A DNA stretch of 64,000 nucleotides from Streptomyces globosus (GTDB taxonomy: Bacteria; Actinomycetota; Actinomycetes; Streptomycetales; Streptomycetaceae): the NCBI RefSeq assembly GCF_003325375.1, contig NZ_CP030862.1, forward strand, positions 4,529,501 through 4,593,500, in the 5' to 3' direction. A model generated the notes under the pieces. The model made no database searches. It was not told where the DNA came from and worked only from the letters and a program-made list of their open reading frames with translations. Positions 43,086 to 52,529 of the stretch are shown in pieces. Made by a program: the position numbers and the translations under genes. Numbering within the stretch: position 1 is the first letter of the stretch; each line of letters starts with the position of its first letter.

Positions 43086-44063
43086 TCAGGCGAGGACGAG
43101 TACCTCCGACACCGGCCGACGAGGGGTCGCCGGGACCTCAGGACCGTAGCCGAGCCGGATGAGCATCTGCGGATGGCCGGCCGTCGAGGAGGGATCGCGG
43201 ACTGCCCAGCGCAGCTGCGGCCATTCGAGGGCCTGGGAGTTGAGGGACGTGGCCAGCCCGTCGAGCGTCGCCTGCAGCAGCACCCGCTCCATGGCCTGTC
43301 CGGCGCGCAGCCAGTCCTCGCGTCCGTCATCGCGCGTGCCGAGGACTGCCAGGCAGGGCGTTTGCTCGAACACCGCGGACCGGTGGCCCTCGACGCGCCG
43401 GCCGGCGGTGAAGTCGCGCACCGGCGCACGGCCGTCGTATCGGCCGGGTCCGAGGGACTCGGCCGGGATGCCTTCCGGGCGCTCGGCGGGCGAGCCGGTC
43501 GTCCACCGGGCGATCTCCTCGCGTACGCCGGGCGCGAGCTCCTCGGCGCGCTCCGCGTCCCGCACGAGGTCGAGCAATGCCTCCACCTGCCATGCGCCCG
43601 CCACGTCGAGGCGTGCGCCCTCCGCCAGGGCGGCGCCGCGCAGCCCGTCGAGCACCTCCTCGGGAACGCCCTCGCCGGTGAACGGCTCCCTGCTCGTGTG
43701 CCGCCTGCGCAGGGCCGGGTACAGGCCGGCGAGGTCGTCGTCCCCGTCGGAGGGGGCGAAGGTGATCACGGCGAGCGTCTCGGGATCGGCGGGATCCGGC
43801 AGCAGCCGGATGTCCGGCTCCCATCCCGCGCGTGCCGCAGCGACGCGCAGGTTGAACAGGGCTGCCCCGCATCCGATGTGCAGTCCGCGGGTGGAGGGGT
43901 CGGTGTGCGGCATCGCACGGGCGGGGTCCATTCGCATGGTCAGCACACCGTCCGCCTGCGTATGGCGGAAGAGCCAGGGCTGGGCGTTGTGCATGGACGG
44001 CGCGGTCGTCGCATCGGCCACCCACGACGTGATGGACGGCGGATCCGGTGTTCGTTCGGACAC
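43086..44063 (-). CDS. Acg-type nitroreductase-fold protein
   Basis: A 325-residue protein resembling mycobacterial Acg (Rv2032) family proteins: TTAPSMHNAQPWLFRHTQADG at the start, GCGAALFNLRVAAARAGWEP, LRRRHTSREPFTGEGVPEEV, and an end region LLQATLDGLATSLNSQALEWPQLR. Acg-family proteins sequester FMN rather than catalyse reduction and are strongly DosR-induced. GTG 44063 is chosen for its GGAGGTG site. The dyad at 44358-44371 is about 295 bp upstream, far for a direct promoter site. Confidence 0.9.
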   Translation of the reverse strand: MSERTPDPPSITSWVADATTAPSMHNAQPWLFRHTQADGVLTMRMDPARAMPHTDPSTRGLHIGCGAALFNLRVAAARAGWEPDIRLLPDPADPETLAVITFAPSDGDDDLAGLYPALRRRHTSREPFTGEGVPEEVLDGLRGAALAEGARLDVAGAWQVEALLDLVRDAERAEELAPGVREEIARWTTGSPAERPEGIPAESLGPGRYDGRAPVRDFTAGRRVEGHRSAVFEQTPCLAVLGTRDDGREDWLRAGQAMERVLLQATLDGLATSLNSQALEWPQLRWAVRDPSSTAGHPQMLIRLGYGPEVPATPRRPVSEVLVLA

Positions 44064-44548
44064 GGGGTCACCTCCGGGAGGCGTGATTGTCGATGTCGAC
44101 CCAGAGGACCACCATGACGGGACTGGCCGACTGATGGACCACGCCCTACGCCACATGGCGCAGACAAGCCACCGCGGGACGGCCCGCAGCAGGCGCCACC
44201 GCCGTGGAGCGGGCTGTCGTGGAGCGGGCAAGCGGCTCGGCCGCAGCCTGCCGGTGGCGTCGGTCGCTCCTTCGCCGCGAAGCGCGATGTTTCCGGCTTC
44301 GTCTCCAGCCTGCCCTCTGCGAGGCGGGCGGGGACAGGGGCCGCTCGGGTACGGCGTGGGCCGAACGGCCCTTGCCGCCTGGTGGGAGGAGGGCCGGCCG
44401 AGCGGCGGGGCCCCGGGCGGGCCGCCCCGTGCCGGATGCGGCAATCTGCCGGAGGCCGAGGCCGGCGGGCCGGGCATCCGATCGGGAGGCGAGGGGGCGG
44501 GACCGCACGCCCGGGCAGTCGCCGCAGCGGTGGCCGGCCGCGCCCGGG
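44064..44548. other. Intergenic stretch with a perfect DosR-like dyad
   Basis: No gene is recognised in 485 bp. GGGCCG-AA-CGGCCC at 44358-44371 is the most symmetrical member of the dyad family. It marks the right edge of the island. Confidence 0.5.
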
Positions 44549-45715
44549 CTAACCGGGCGGGAGGCCCCGCCAGATCCGCTCGTAGGCGGGGCGGTAGCCC
44601 GGGGGGTCCCAGGAGGTGGCGCCGCCGCTGTTGGCCGCCGTGACGACGTGGACCGGGGCGACGTACCCGCTGGCGGGGCGGCCCGCGAAGGCGCGGTTGA
44701 ACTCGTCGACGATCTGCCAGCCCTGCTGGGTGAGCGGCTCGGGCACCGTGGCGGCCTGGTACCGGCGGGCGTTGATGCGCTGGAAGGCGGACGGGTCGCC
44801 GTCGCCGGCCCCGATGTTGAGCGGCGGCCCGGAGCCGGGGCGGCCGGCGGCGCGGAACGCCGGGGCGGCGTCGGCGAAGTACAGGTCGTTGATGGCGACC
44901 GAGTACGTCCAGTCGTCGCCGAGGCGGGACAGCAGGGAGGAGACCTCCTGCGGGGTGCGCCGGCTGGCGTCCGGGATGGGGATGTTCTCGTACGACAGCA
45001 GCCGCACGCCGGCGCAGGCGGCGAGCCGCCGCCTGATCAGCCCGGCCTTGTTCCGGGCGAACGGGATCGAGTCGTCCGTGAAGAGGACGACGCCGGCGCG
45101 GCCGCCGGAGCCGGCGATGACCCAGTCCGCGCTGATCCGGGCGACGTCCTCCACGTCGGTGGTGATGTTGGTGAAGAGCTCGGGGTCGGTGCTGGGGCCG
45201 GGCGCGGCCACCGCGTGCCAGCCGACGAGCGGGATGCCCGCCGCCTCGGCCCGGGCGAGCTGCTGGGAGGTCAGGCGCGGGTCGAAGCCCCCGATGGCGA
45301 TGCCGGAGGGCTTCAAGGTGACCGCCTGGCTGAGTGCGGCCTGGATGCCGGCCGGGGTGCCCTCGCCGTCGATGACCCGGACCTGCCAGCCGATCGCCGC
45401 GGCGGCCTGCCTCACGCCGGCCGCGACGCCGGCGACGCCGGGGTTGGTCATGGTCTGCGCGACGTACACGAGGGTCTTGCCGGGGACGGCGCGGGGGCCG
45501 GTGGTGGGGCCGTCCCAGGCGGTGTCGGTGCGCTCGGCGCGCCGTACGGCCTCCGCCGCCGCGCGCTGGACGCCGGGGCAGCCGCCGGCGCCCGTCGCGG
45601 CGGTGGCGGTGCGGTCGGCCGGGCCGCCGGCGGGGCCGCCGCCGCAGCCCGCGGCGGCGGCGAGCGCCGCCGACAGGGCTGCGGCCGCGAGGGCCGTCTT
45701 GCGGTGGGGGTGCAC
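44549..45715 (-). CDS. Ribose-type sugar-binding lipoprotein
   Basis: A 388-residue family 2/RbsB-like binding protein. The lipobox is LAAAAGC near residue 24. The periplasmic fold begins KTLVYVAQTMTNPGVAGVAAG, with the hinge-region LKPSGIAIGGFDPRLTSQQL and GIPLVGWHAVAAPG. GTG 45715 is the start. It is third in an ATPase-permease-binding protein operon, 42 bp after the permease stop. The sugar is not identifiable. No kinase, isomerase or regulator accompanies it. Confidence 0.9.
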   Translation of the reverse strand: MHPHRKTALAAAALSAALAAAAGCGGGPAGGPADRTATAATGAGGCPGVQRAAAEAVRRAERTDTAWDGPTTGPRAVPGKTLVYVAQTMTNPGVAGVAAGVRQAAAAIGWQVRVIDGEGTPAGIQAALSQAVTLKPSGIAIGGFDPRLTSQQLARAEAAGIPLVGWHAVAAPGPSTDPELFTNITTDVEDVARISADWVIAGSGGRAGVVLFTDDSIPFARNKAGLIRRRLAACAGVRLLSYENIPIPDASRRTPQEVSSLLSRLGDDWTYSVAINDLYFADAAPAFRAAGRPGSGPPLNIGAGDGDPSAFQRINARRYQAATVPEPLTQQGWQIVDEFNRAFAGRPASGYVAPVHVVTAANSGGATSWDPPGYRPAYERIWRGLPPG

Positions 45716-45757
45716 AGTGCTCCTGGTACGGGTCGGGCGGCGGGCCGGGTACAGGCC

Positions 45758-46816
45758 CTAAGAGGCGGGGCGGTCGGCGGCCGGTGTGTCCCGGCCGCCG
45801 GGCCCGGTCCCGGTGGCCGGCCGGGCGCGCAGGCGCCTGCGGGCGGTGTATCCGGCGAGGCCGACGGCCAGCAGGAGCGTTCCGCCGTTGAAGAGGGGGG
45901 TGGCCCAGAACTGGGCGCCGAGCTGGCCGATCCCGGCGAGGCCGACGGCGAGGAGGGCGACGGCGACGAGCGTGCCGAGGGCGTTGGCGCGGCCGGGCCG
46001 GATCGTGGTGGAGCCGAGCAGGACGCCGACGAAGGCGGGCAGCAGGTAGTCGAGGCCGACGCTCGGGTTGCCGGTCTGCTGCTGGGCGGCGAGGAGGACG
46101 CCGGCGACGCCGACGACCAGCCCGGATCCGGTGAAGGCGTGGACGGAGTGGCGGCGGACGGGGATGCCGATGGCTTCGGCGGCGCGGGGGTTGGAGCCGA
46201 TGACGTACAGGTAGCGGCCGAGCGGCAGCCGTTCGAGGAGCACCCACAGGGCAGCGGCGGTGGCGAGGACGCAGTAGGCGGGGACCGGCAGGCCGAGGAA
46301 CGTCGCGTCGTAGAGGCCGGTGAAGGCGGGCGGGAGGCCTTGGGGGCCGGGGACGATGCGGCTGCCGTCGGTGATCATGCCGGTGAGGGCGTACATGCAG
46401 CTGCCGGTGCCGAGGGTGGCGATGAAGGAGTTGATGCGGCCGTACTCGACGACGATGCCGTTGAGGGCGCCGGCCAGCGCTCCGCCGACGACGACGGCGA
46501 GGCAGGCTGCCTGCCAGGGCCAGCCGGCGGTGACGATGAGGTGCATGACGAGGACGTGGGCGAGGCCCAGGCCGTAGCCGATGGAGAGGTCGAACCGGCC
46601 GGCGGCGATGGGCAGGGTCGCGCCGAGCGCGAGGAGGGCGGGGATGGACTGGTTGGAGAGGATGGAGGAGACGTTGTCCCGGGTGGGGAAGGTCTCGGGC
46701 AGGGCGGCGGAGAAGAGCAGGAACAGGGCGACGGTGAGGACGGGCAGGCCGTAGCTGCCGAGGAGGTGCGCGGCGCGGTGGCCCCGCGGGGGGCGTCGGG
46801 CGGGGGCGGCGGTCAC
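45758..46816 (-). CDS. Ribose-type ABC permease
   Basis: A 352-residue RbsC-like permease. The membrane-domain signature is LLALGATLPIAAGRFDLSIGYGLGLAHV, followed by YGRINSFIATLGTGSCMYALTGMI and YLYVIGSNPRAAEAIGIPVRRHS. About eight or more helices are visible, and the C-terminal tail is charged. Its ATG overlaps the ATPase stop by four bases, so the two are translationally coupled. It forms a homodimeric channel in this transporter class. Confidence 0.93.
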   Translation of the reverse strand: MTAAPARRPPRGHRAAHLLGSYGLPVLTVALFLLFSAALPETFPTRDNVSSILSNQSIPALLALGATLPIAAGRFDLSIGYGLGLAHVLVMHLIVTAGWPWQAACLAVVVGGALAGALNGIVVEYGRINSFIATLGTGSCMYALTGMITDGSRIVPGPQGLPPAFTGLYDATFLGLPVPAYCVLATAAALWVLLERLPLGRYLYVIGSNPRAAEAIGIPVRRHSVHAFTGSGLVVGVAGVLLAAQQQTGNPSVGLDYLLPAFVGVLLGSTTIRPGRANALGTLVAVALLAVGLAGIGQLGAQFWATPLFNGGTLLLAVGLAGYTARRRLRARPATGTGPGGRDTPAADRPAS

Positions 46817-48378
46817 CGGTCGGTCGTGCTTCCGGTGATGGCGGGCATGGCGGAGGCGGTGCGGGTGAGTTCGGCGGCGGTGAGGGAGGCGCCGGAGAGC
46901 TCGGCGGAGACCCTCCCGCGGACGAAGACGAGGGCGCGCCCGCAGAGGTCGGCGACCTCCTCGAAGTCGCTGGAGACGAGGAGCACGGCGAGGCCCGCGT
47001 CGAGGGCGTCGTCGAGGAGCCGGTGGACGGCGGCCTTGGCTCCGACGTCCACGCTCGCGGTGGGCTCCTCCAGGACCAGCAGGCGCTGCCGTCCGTGCAG
47101 CCAGCGGCCGACGACGACTTTCTGCTGGTTGCCGCCGGAGAGGGTGGCGATGGGCACCTCGCTGTCGGGCGGGCGCACCGCGAACCGGCGGATCAGGGCG
47201 GCGGCCTCGGCGCGTTCACGCCGGCCGCCGGTCCAGTGCCAGGCGGGGACGCCGTTGGCGCGCGGGTTGGCGAGGAGGTTCTCCCGGACGGTCAGGTCGG
47301 CGGCGCAGCCCTCCTGCTGGCGGTTTCCGGCGACGAATCCGACCCCGGCGGCGACGGCTTCGGCGACGGAGCGGGGCCGGTGGGGGCGGCCGGCGAGCAG
47401 GGCCCGGCCGCCGAGGAGCGGGAGGGCTCCGGCGAGGGCGCGGCCGAGGTGCATGTGCCCGGCGCCGGTGAGGCCGACGAGCCCGAGGACGTCCCCGGCG
47501 TGGAGTTCGAGGCTGACGGGGCCGGTGCGCTCGGTGGCGGCGTCCTCCAGGGCGAGGACGGGCGGCGGGGCGGCGACCGCGGCAGCGGCGGGGCGGCGGG
47601 GCCGGCGCAGGGCGTCCGGTGCGCTGCCGGCGATGTCGTGGACGAGGCGGGCGGGGCTGTAGGGGGCGAGGGGGCCGTGGCTGGCGACGCGGCCGTCGCG
47701 GAGCACGGCGAAGGTGTCGGCCACCCGGTACACCTCGTCGAGGCGGTGGCTGACGTACAGGATGCCGTGGCCGCGGTCTCTCAGGGAGTGCAGGACCTCG
47801 AAGAGGTGCGTGCAGTCGGCGGCGGGGAGGGTGGCGGTGGGCTCGTCGAGGACGATCAGTTCGCTGTGGCGGGCCAGGGCGCGGGCGATGGCGACGAGCG
47901 AGCGCTCGGCGGGGGCGAGGCCGGCGACGGGGGCGCCGGGGTCGAGGTGGCCGGAGACGAACCGCAGTGCGTCGGCGCAGCGGTCCCGGGTGCGGCGCCA
48001 GGAGATGAGGCCGTGCCGGCGCGGGTAGCCGGTGCCGAGCGCGATGTTCTCGGCGACGGTCATCCACTCGACGAGGCCGGGATCCTGGTGGATGAAGGCC
48101 ATCCGGGCGGAGGCGGCCGCGGAGCCGAGCGGGTGCCCGGCGACCGTCGCCTCCCCCTCGTCGGCGTGGTGGATCCCGGCGAGGATCTTGATGAGGGTGG
48201 ACTTGCCTGCTCCGTTGGGGCCGAGCAGGGCGAGGACGCTGCCGCCGTGGAGGTCGAGGTTCACGCCGTCCAGGGCGACGGTGCCGCCGAACCGCTTGCC
48301 GAGGCCGCGTATCCGGACGAGCGGCGGGTCGGCGGGGGGCCGGGGCGGGCTGTTCGGGGTGTCGGACGGGTCATGCAC
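46813..48378 (-). CDS. Ribose-type ABC ATPase with two nucleotide-binding domains
   Basis: A 521-residue RbsA-like protein. NBD1 has Walker A LLGPNGAGKSTLIKIL (about residue 52), an altered signature LAPAERSLVAIARAL and Walker B LIVLDEPTATL. NBD2 has a degenerate Walker A region (GLTGAGHMHLG), an intact signature LSGGNQQKVVVGRWL and LLVLEEPTASVDVG. This mix, a good Walker A in one half and a good signature in the other, builds one composite active site, as is usual in the family. It starts the operon. Regulation is not visible. Confidence 0.93.
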   Translation of the reverse strand: MHDPSDTPNSPPRPPADPPLVRIRGLGKRFGGTVALDGVNLDLHGGSVLALLGPNGAGKSTLIKILAGIHHADEGEATVAGHPLGSAAASARMAFIHQDPGLVEWMTVAENIALGTGYPRRHGLISWRRTRDRCADALRFVSGHLDPGAPVAGLAPAERSLVAIARALARHSELIVLDEPTATLPAADCTHLFEVLHSLRDRGHGILYVSHRLDEVYRVADTFAVLRDGRVASHGPLAPYSPARLVHDIAGSAPDALRRPRRPAAAAVAAPPPVLALEDAATERTGPVSLELHAGDVLGLVGLTGAGHMHLGRALAGALPLLGGRALLAGRPHRPRSVAEAVAAGVGFVAGNRQQEGCAADLTVRENLLANPRANGVPAWHWTGGRRERAEAAALIRRFAVRPPDSEVPIATLSGGNQQKVVVGRWLHGRQRLLVLEEPTASVDVGAKAAVHRLLDDALDAGLAVLLVSSDFEEVADLCGRALVFVRGRVSAELSGASLTAAELTRTASAMPAITGSTTDR

Positions 48379-48525
48379 GGACGTCTCCGGGGCCGCCTGG
48401 CGGGTTCGTGATCCGGATGCTACTGGTAATCATCCACCTGTATCCGACATGTCGCCCCGTACTGTGGCCCCAATGGGCCAGTGGGCGGGCGGGTGCCTGC
48501 GCCGGCCCGGCTCAGGCGGGCGGGC

Positions 48526-51357
48526 TCACGCGGCGTCCAGGGCGCACTCGGCCCAGATCACCTTGCCGCGGGGGGTGTAGCGGGTGCCCCAGGCCTGGGA
48601 GACCTGCGCGACGAGGAACAGGCCGCGCCCGCCTTCGTCCGTGCCGGCGGCGCGGCGCAGGTGGGGGGCGGTGCTGCTGCCGTCGGAGACCTCGCAGATC
48701 AGGGTGCGGTCGTGGATCATACGGACCTGGATGGGCTCGCCGCCGTAGCGGACGGCGTTGGTGACGAGTTCGCTGAGCAGCAGCTCGACGGCGAACGCCG
48801 GCTCCTCCAGGCCCCATGCGGCGAGCGTGCGGGTGGCGGCGGCCCTGATCTCGCCGACGCAGGCCGGGTCCGCCGGGACGTCCCAGGCGGCGATCCGCTC
48901 GGCGGGCAGGGTGTGGATGCGTGCGGCGAGCAGGGCGATGTCGTCCTCGGGGTGCTCGGGTGCGACGGCGTCGATGACGGAGCGGCAGGTGTCCTCGGGG
49001 GTGCGGCCGGGGTGGGCGAGGGCGCGGCGCAGGTCTTCGAGGGCGGCGTCGATGTCGCGGTGGCGGTCCTCGACGAGTCCGTCGGTGTAGAGGACGAGGG
49101 TGCTGCCTTCGGGCAGGTCGATCCCGGCTGTCTCGAACGGCAGTCCGCCCAGGCCGAGCGGGGGTCCGGCGGGCAGTTCGGGGAAGTCGACGGAGCCGTC
49201 GGGGCGGACCACGGCGGGCGGGAGGTGGCCGGCCCGGGCCATGGTGCATTCGCGGGTGGTGGGGTCGTAGATGACGTACAGGCAGGTGGCTCCGACGATG
49301 CCGGTGCTGCCCGTGTCGCTCTCGCCGCCCTCTTCCCGGTCCAGGCGGACCAGGAGGTTGTCGAGGTGGGTGAGCAGCTCGTCCGGGGCGAGTTCGAGTT
49401 CGGCGAAGTTGCGGGCGGCGGTGCGCAGCCGGCCCATGGTGGCGGCGGCGTGCAGCCCGTGGCCGACGACGTCCCCGACGAGGAGGGCGACGCGGGTGCC
49501 GGAGAGGGGGATGACGTCGAACCAGTCGCCGCCCACCCCGGATTCGGCGGGCAGGTAGCGGTGGGCCACCTCGACGGCGCCCTGGTCCGGGAGGCGGTGC
49601 GGGAGCAGGCTGCGCTGGAGGGCGAGGGCCAGGGTGTGCTCGCGGGTGTACTGGCGGGCGTTGTCCATGCACAGGGCGGCGCGGGCGCAGAGTTCGCGGG
49701 CGAGCCAGGCGTCGTCGTCGGCGAAGGGGGCGGGGTCCTCGGAGCGGTAGAAGGCGGCCACGCCGAGGAGGCCGCCTCGGGCGATCAGCGGGGCGGCGAC
49801 GAGGGAGTGCACGGGGTGGCCGCCGACGGCGGCGGCGCGGTCCGGTCCGCGGGCGAGCCATCCGCCGGCGGCGAGGTCGGGCTCGACGACGGGCTTGCCG
49901 TCGGCCAGGCAGCGCAGGTGGGGCGTGCCGGGTCGCAGCTCGACGGGGCTGCCCTCGGGGCGGAAGGGGTGGTCGTCGCGGATGCCGTGGACGACGGTGC
50001 GCCGGACGGTGCCGGGGGCGTCCGAGGGCTCCTCGCCGCGCAGGACGGCTTCGGGTATGTCGACGGTGACGTAGTCGGCGAGGCCCGGGACGGCGGCCTC
50101 GGCGAGCTCGCGGGCGGTGCGGTGGACGTCGAGGGTGGTGCCGATCCGGGTGCCGGCCTCCGCCAGGAGTTCCAGGCGGCGGCGGGCGGCGAGGGCGTAC
50201 CGGCCGACTTCCGGTTCGCCGACGAGCACGAGCCGGGGGGAGGCGCCGCCGGGGTGGTCGCGGTCGGGCCCGGCGCCGTTGCGGCCCGCGGCGGGTGCGG
50301 CGAGCGGGCCGGGCGGGGGGTGTGGGGCCGGAGGTGCGGCCGCTGCGGGCGGGGCCGGGGTGGCGGCGGGCGCCGCCCCCACCGTGGAGAGCGCCATGGC
50401 GTGGCGGGCGGGCGGTTCGCCGTCGGTGAGGACAGCCTCGACGGCGATGCCCTCGATCCCGGTGCCGCTGGTGACGGGGCGGCTGAGGAGGGTGGCCCGG
50501 CGGCCGTGGAGGAGGATGACCTCGACGGCCGCCCGCTGGGTCGAGGAGATCAGCTCGGCAGCCCGCTCCTTCAGGACGGACTCGTCGCGCGGGTCCAGCA
50601 GGGCGCCGGGGGGTTCGGCCGCCGGGTGGGGGACGGCGTGCGGGAACGCCCCGTCGGCTCCGGCAGGCCGTCCGTCCGCGTGGGCGCGCGCCCGCGCGTC
50701 GAGGTAGCTCCGGAGGAGGGCGCGCTCCCGCAGCGAGGTCTGCTCCGTGAGCCGGCGCTCGACGGCGTGGGCAGCGCGCCGGATCAGGGCGGTCAGCTCC
50801 GGGTCCTCGTCGCTGCGCGGGTAGCCGAAGCAGAGGACGCCCTCCACCAGTCCGTTGAGCTGGTTGCGGACGGGGGCGGCGCAGCATGCGTTCGACTGGG
50901 AGCGCTCCGCGAAGTGCTCGGCGCCGTAGACCTGGACCAGGCGGCGTTCGGCGAGGGCGAGGCCGATGCCGTTGGTGCCCGCGAAGCGCTCGGCGAAGAC
51001 GAAGCCGGGCACGGTCTGGATGGGCGGCAGGCTGCGGGCGAGTCCGGGTTCGCCGAAGCGTCGCTGGAGGACGGTCCCGGCCGCGTCGGCGAGGGAGACG
51101 TTCATCCGGCTGCCGGCGAAGCGGGCGGCGAGCTGGTCGAGGACGGGCTCGGCGGCGCGGACGAGCCGGCTGTCGGGGTCGAAGTCGTCGCGGTACGGGA
51201 GTTCGGTCTGGTCCGGGGAGAGGCCGAGGAGCCGGCACCGCTCCCAGGAGTGCAGGATCGGGCTCCGTACGCCCGACTCGACCGGCTCGCCCAGAAGGAA
51301 CCGCTCACGGGAGCGTACGGGGCTGATCGGCTCTCCCGCGACGCCCATCTGCACCAC
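48526..51357 (-). CDS. GAF-SpoIIE phosphatase-anti-sigma kinase fusion
   Basis: A 943-residue multidomain protein. The N-terminal region (about 1-215) resembles the sensory part of AcoR-type regulators (SPILHSWERCRLLGLSPD; FAGTNGIGLALAERRLVQV; SNACCAAPVRNQLNGLVEGV). A Pro/Ala linker covers about 330-390. A GAF domain covers about 400-560. The SpoIIE phosphatase (about 575-795) has GGDWFDVIPLSG, LVGDVVGHGLHAAATMG and YTDGLVEDRHRD. A C-terminal RsbW-like ATPase (about 810-943) has LLLSELVTNAVRYGG and GRGLFLVAQVSQAWGTRY. It may both phosphorylate and dephosphorylate sigma-factor control proteins. Confidence 0.92.
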   Translation of the reverse strand: MVQMGVAGEPISPVRSRERFLLGEPVESGVRSPILHSWERCRLLGLSPDQTELPYRDDFDPDSRLVRAAEPVLDQLAARFAGSRMNVSLADAAGTVLQRRFGEPGLARSLPPIQTVPGFVFAERFAGTNGIGLALAERRLVQVYGAEHFAERSQSNACCAAPVRNQLNGLVEGVLCFGYPRSDEDPELTALIRRAAHAVERRLTEQTSLRERALLRSYLDARARAHADGRPAGADGAFPHAVPHPAAEPPGALLDPRDESVLKERAAELISSTQRAAVEVILLHGRRATLLSRPVTSGTGIEGIAVEAVLTDGEPPARHAMALSTVGAAPAATPAPPAAAAPPAPHPPPGPLAAPAAGRNGAGPDRDHPGGASPRLVLVGEPEVGRYALAARRRLELLAEAGTRIGTTLDVHRTARELAEAAVPGLADYVTVDIPEAVLRGEEPSDAPGTVRRTVVHGIRDDHPFRPEGSPVELRPGTPHLRCLADGKPVVEPDLAAGGWLARGPDRAAAVGGHPVHSLVAAPLIARGGLLGVAAFYRSEDPAPFADDDAWLARELCARAALCMDNARQYTREHTLALALQRSLLPHRLPDQGAVEVAHRYLPAESGVGGDWFDVIPLSGTRVALLVGDVVGHGLHAAATMGRLRTAARNFAELELAPDELLTHLDNLLVRLDREEGGESDTGSTGIVGATCLYVIYDPTTRECTMARAGHLPPAVVRPDGSVDFPELPAGPPLGLGGLPFETAGIDLPEGSTLVLYTDGLVEDRHRDIDAALEDLRRALAHPGRTPEDTCRSVIDAVAPEHPEDDIALLAARIHTLPAERIAAWDVPADPACVGEIRAAATRTLAAWGLEEPAFAVELLLSELVTNAVRYGGEPIQVRMIHDRTLICEVSDGSSTAPHLRRAAGTDEGGRGLFLVAQVSQAWGTRYTPRGKVIWAECALDAA

Positions 51358-51445
51358 TTCCCTCTCACCGGTGCGGCGAGAACGGATACCCCGCTAAATG
51401 GCCAGAATATATCCCTTTTGTCCGGTCGTGCCGGGTCGGCGGCCG

Positions 51446-52438
51446 TCAGAGCACGGCCACCGGGCAGACGGGCGACCCGGTGCCCCCGGGCACCATCAGC
51501 GGCGCCACGACCAGCGCGAACTCGTACCGCTGCGCCTCGGCGCAGGCCGTGGAGAGCTGTTCCAGGTCGAGGTTGTCGAGCAGCGGGACCCCCATGGCGG
51601 CGACGGCCAGGGCGTGCACGGGCGAGTGGACGCCGGCGACCGGCGAGGGGCGGACGTCGCTGTCCCCGTCGGCGCCGAGCAGGCTGATGCCGCGCTCGGC
51701 GAGCAGCGGCACTGCGTCCGGGTGGAGGCCGGCGCTGGCCGTGCCGGAGTCCCAGGGGCCGGTCTCGCCGCGGCGCCGGAAGCGGCCGGTCCGCAGCAGG
51801 AGGGCGCAGCCCTCGTCGAGGGTGGCGCCGAGGAGCCGCTCCGCGTCGAGGAGGTCGCGGGCGTGGAGGGTGTGGCCCGGTTCGAGCCAGTGCACGCCGA
51901 GGGCGGCGGGGAGGTCGAGCAGCACGCCCCGGGTGAAGAGGGCGCCGAGGTCCGCGACCGAGCCGAAGCGGGCCCCGCCCGCGCCGACGGCGTCGCGGGC
52001 GGGCGTCCCGCCGTAGAGCTCTCCGCGGTAGGCGACGTGGGAGAGGGCGTCGAGGTGGGTGACCGCCTTGCCGTGGTAGTCGGCGGCGAGGAAGTCCTTG
52101 TGGGTGGCGGGCTCGGCGGGCTCGACGTCGCCGAGGTCGGTCATGTGGTGGAGGGCCGGTCGGCCGTTGTCGGGGCCGGGCCGGGTGTCCCAGGGCAGGC
52201 CGAGGGGGACGGTCCGCCCGGAGCGGACCAGGGCGGCGGCCCGCCGCACGTGGTCGGGGGTGACGCGGTTCCACGCGCCGCGGCCGGCGGGGGTCCAGCG
52301 TCCCCAGGTGCGTACGGAGTCGAAGAGCCCGTCGAATTCGGCCCGGGAGAGGAGGGGGCCGTGGCCGGGCGGGTCGTCCGCGGCCGGGTCGGGCAGGGGC
52401 CGGGGCGGGAGGGGTGCGTCGGCTTGGCCGGTGCTCAT
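51446..52438 (-). CDS. Cyclase-family (kynurenine formamidase-like) hydrolase
   Basis: A 330-residue protein of the metal-dependent cyclase family. The metal-binding region AADYHGKAVTHLDALSHVAYRG has the HxxxDxxxH-type arrangement. Other matching segments are FTRGVLLDLPAALGV, DEGCALLLRTGRFR and HSPVHALAVAAMGVPLLDNLDLEQL. Family members hydrolyse amide or lactone-like substrates, as in kynurenine formamidase; the substrate is not evident here. It is divergent from the phosphatase gene at 52530. Confidence 0.88.
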   Translation of the reverse strand: MSTGQADAPLPPRPLPDPAADDPPGHGPLLSRAEFDGLFDSVRTWGRWTPAGRGAWNRVTPDHVRRAAALVRSGRTVPLGLPWDTRPGPDNGRPALHHMTDLGDVEPAEPATHKDFLAADYHGKAVTHLDALSHVAYRGELYGGTPARDAVGAGGARFGSVADLGALFTRGVLLDLPAALGVHWLEPGHTLHARDLLDAERLLGATLDEGCALLLRTGRFRRRGETGPWDSGTASAGLHPDAVPLLAERGISLLGADGDSDVRPSPVAGVHSPVHALAVAAMGVPLLDNLDLEQLSTACAEAQRYEFALVVAPLMVPGGTGSPVCPVAVL

Positions 52439-52529
52439 GGTGGTCGGCCTCCCAGAGGGTCGTCCGGGGAGCGGGGCGGCGGGGCGCGACGAGTGGCAGC
52501 AGCGGTGCCGGGAGGCGCAGGCTGGACCC

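Noticed and set aside
44204..47662. 1152-codon open frame on the plus strand
   Set aside because: It is antisense to an ABC ATPase, permease and binding protein that have clear motifs and coupled spacing.
48481..51687. 1068-codon Gly/Val/Asp-rich open frame on the plus strand
   Set aside because: It mirrors the GAF-SpoIIE-ATPase protein on the other strand and shows no domain.
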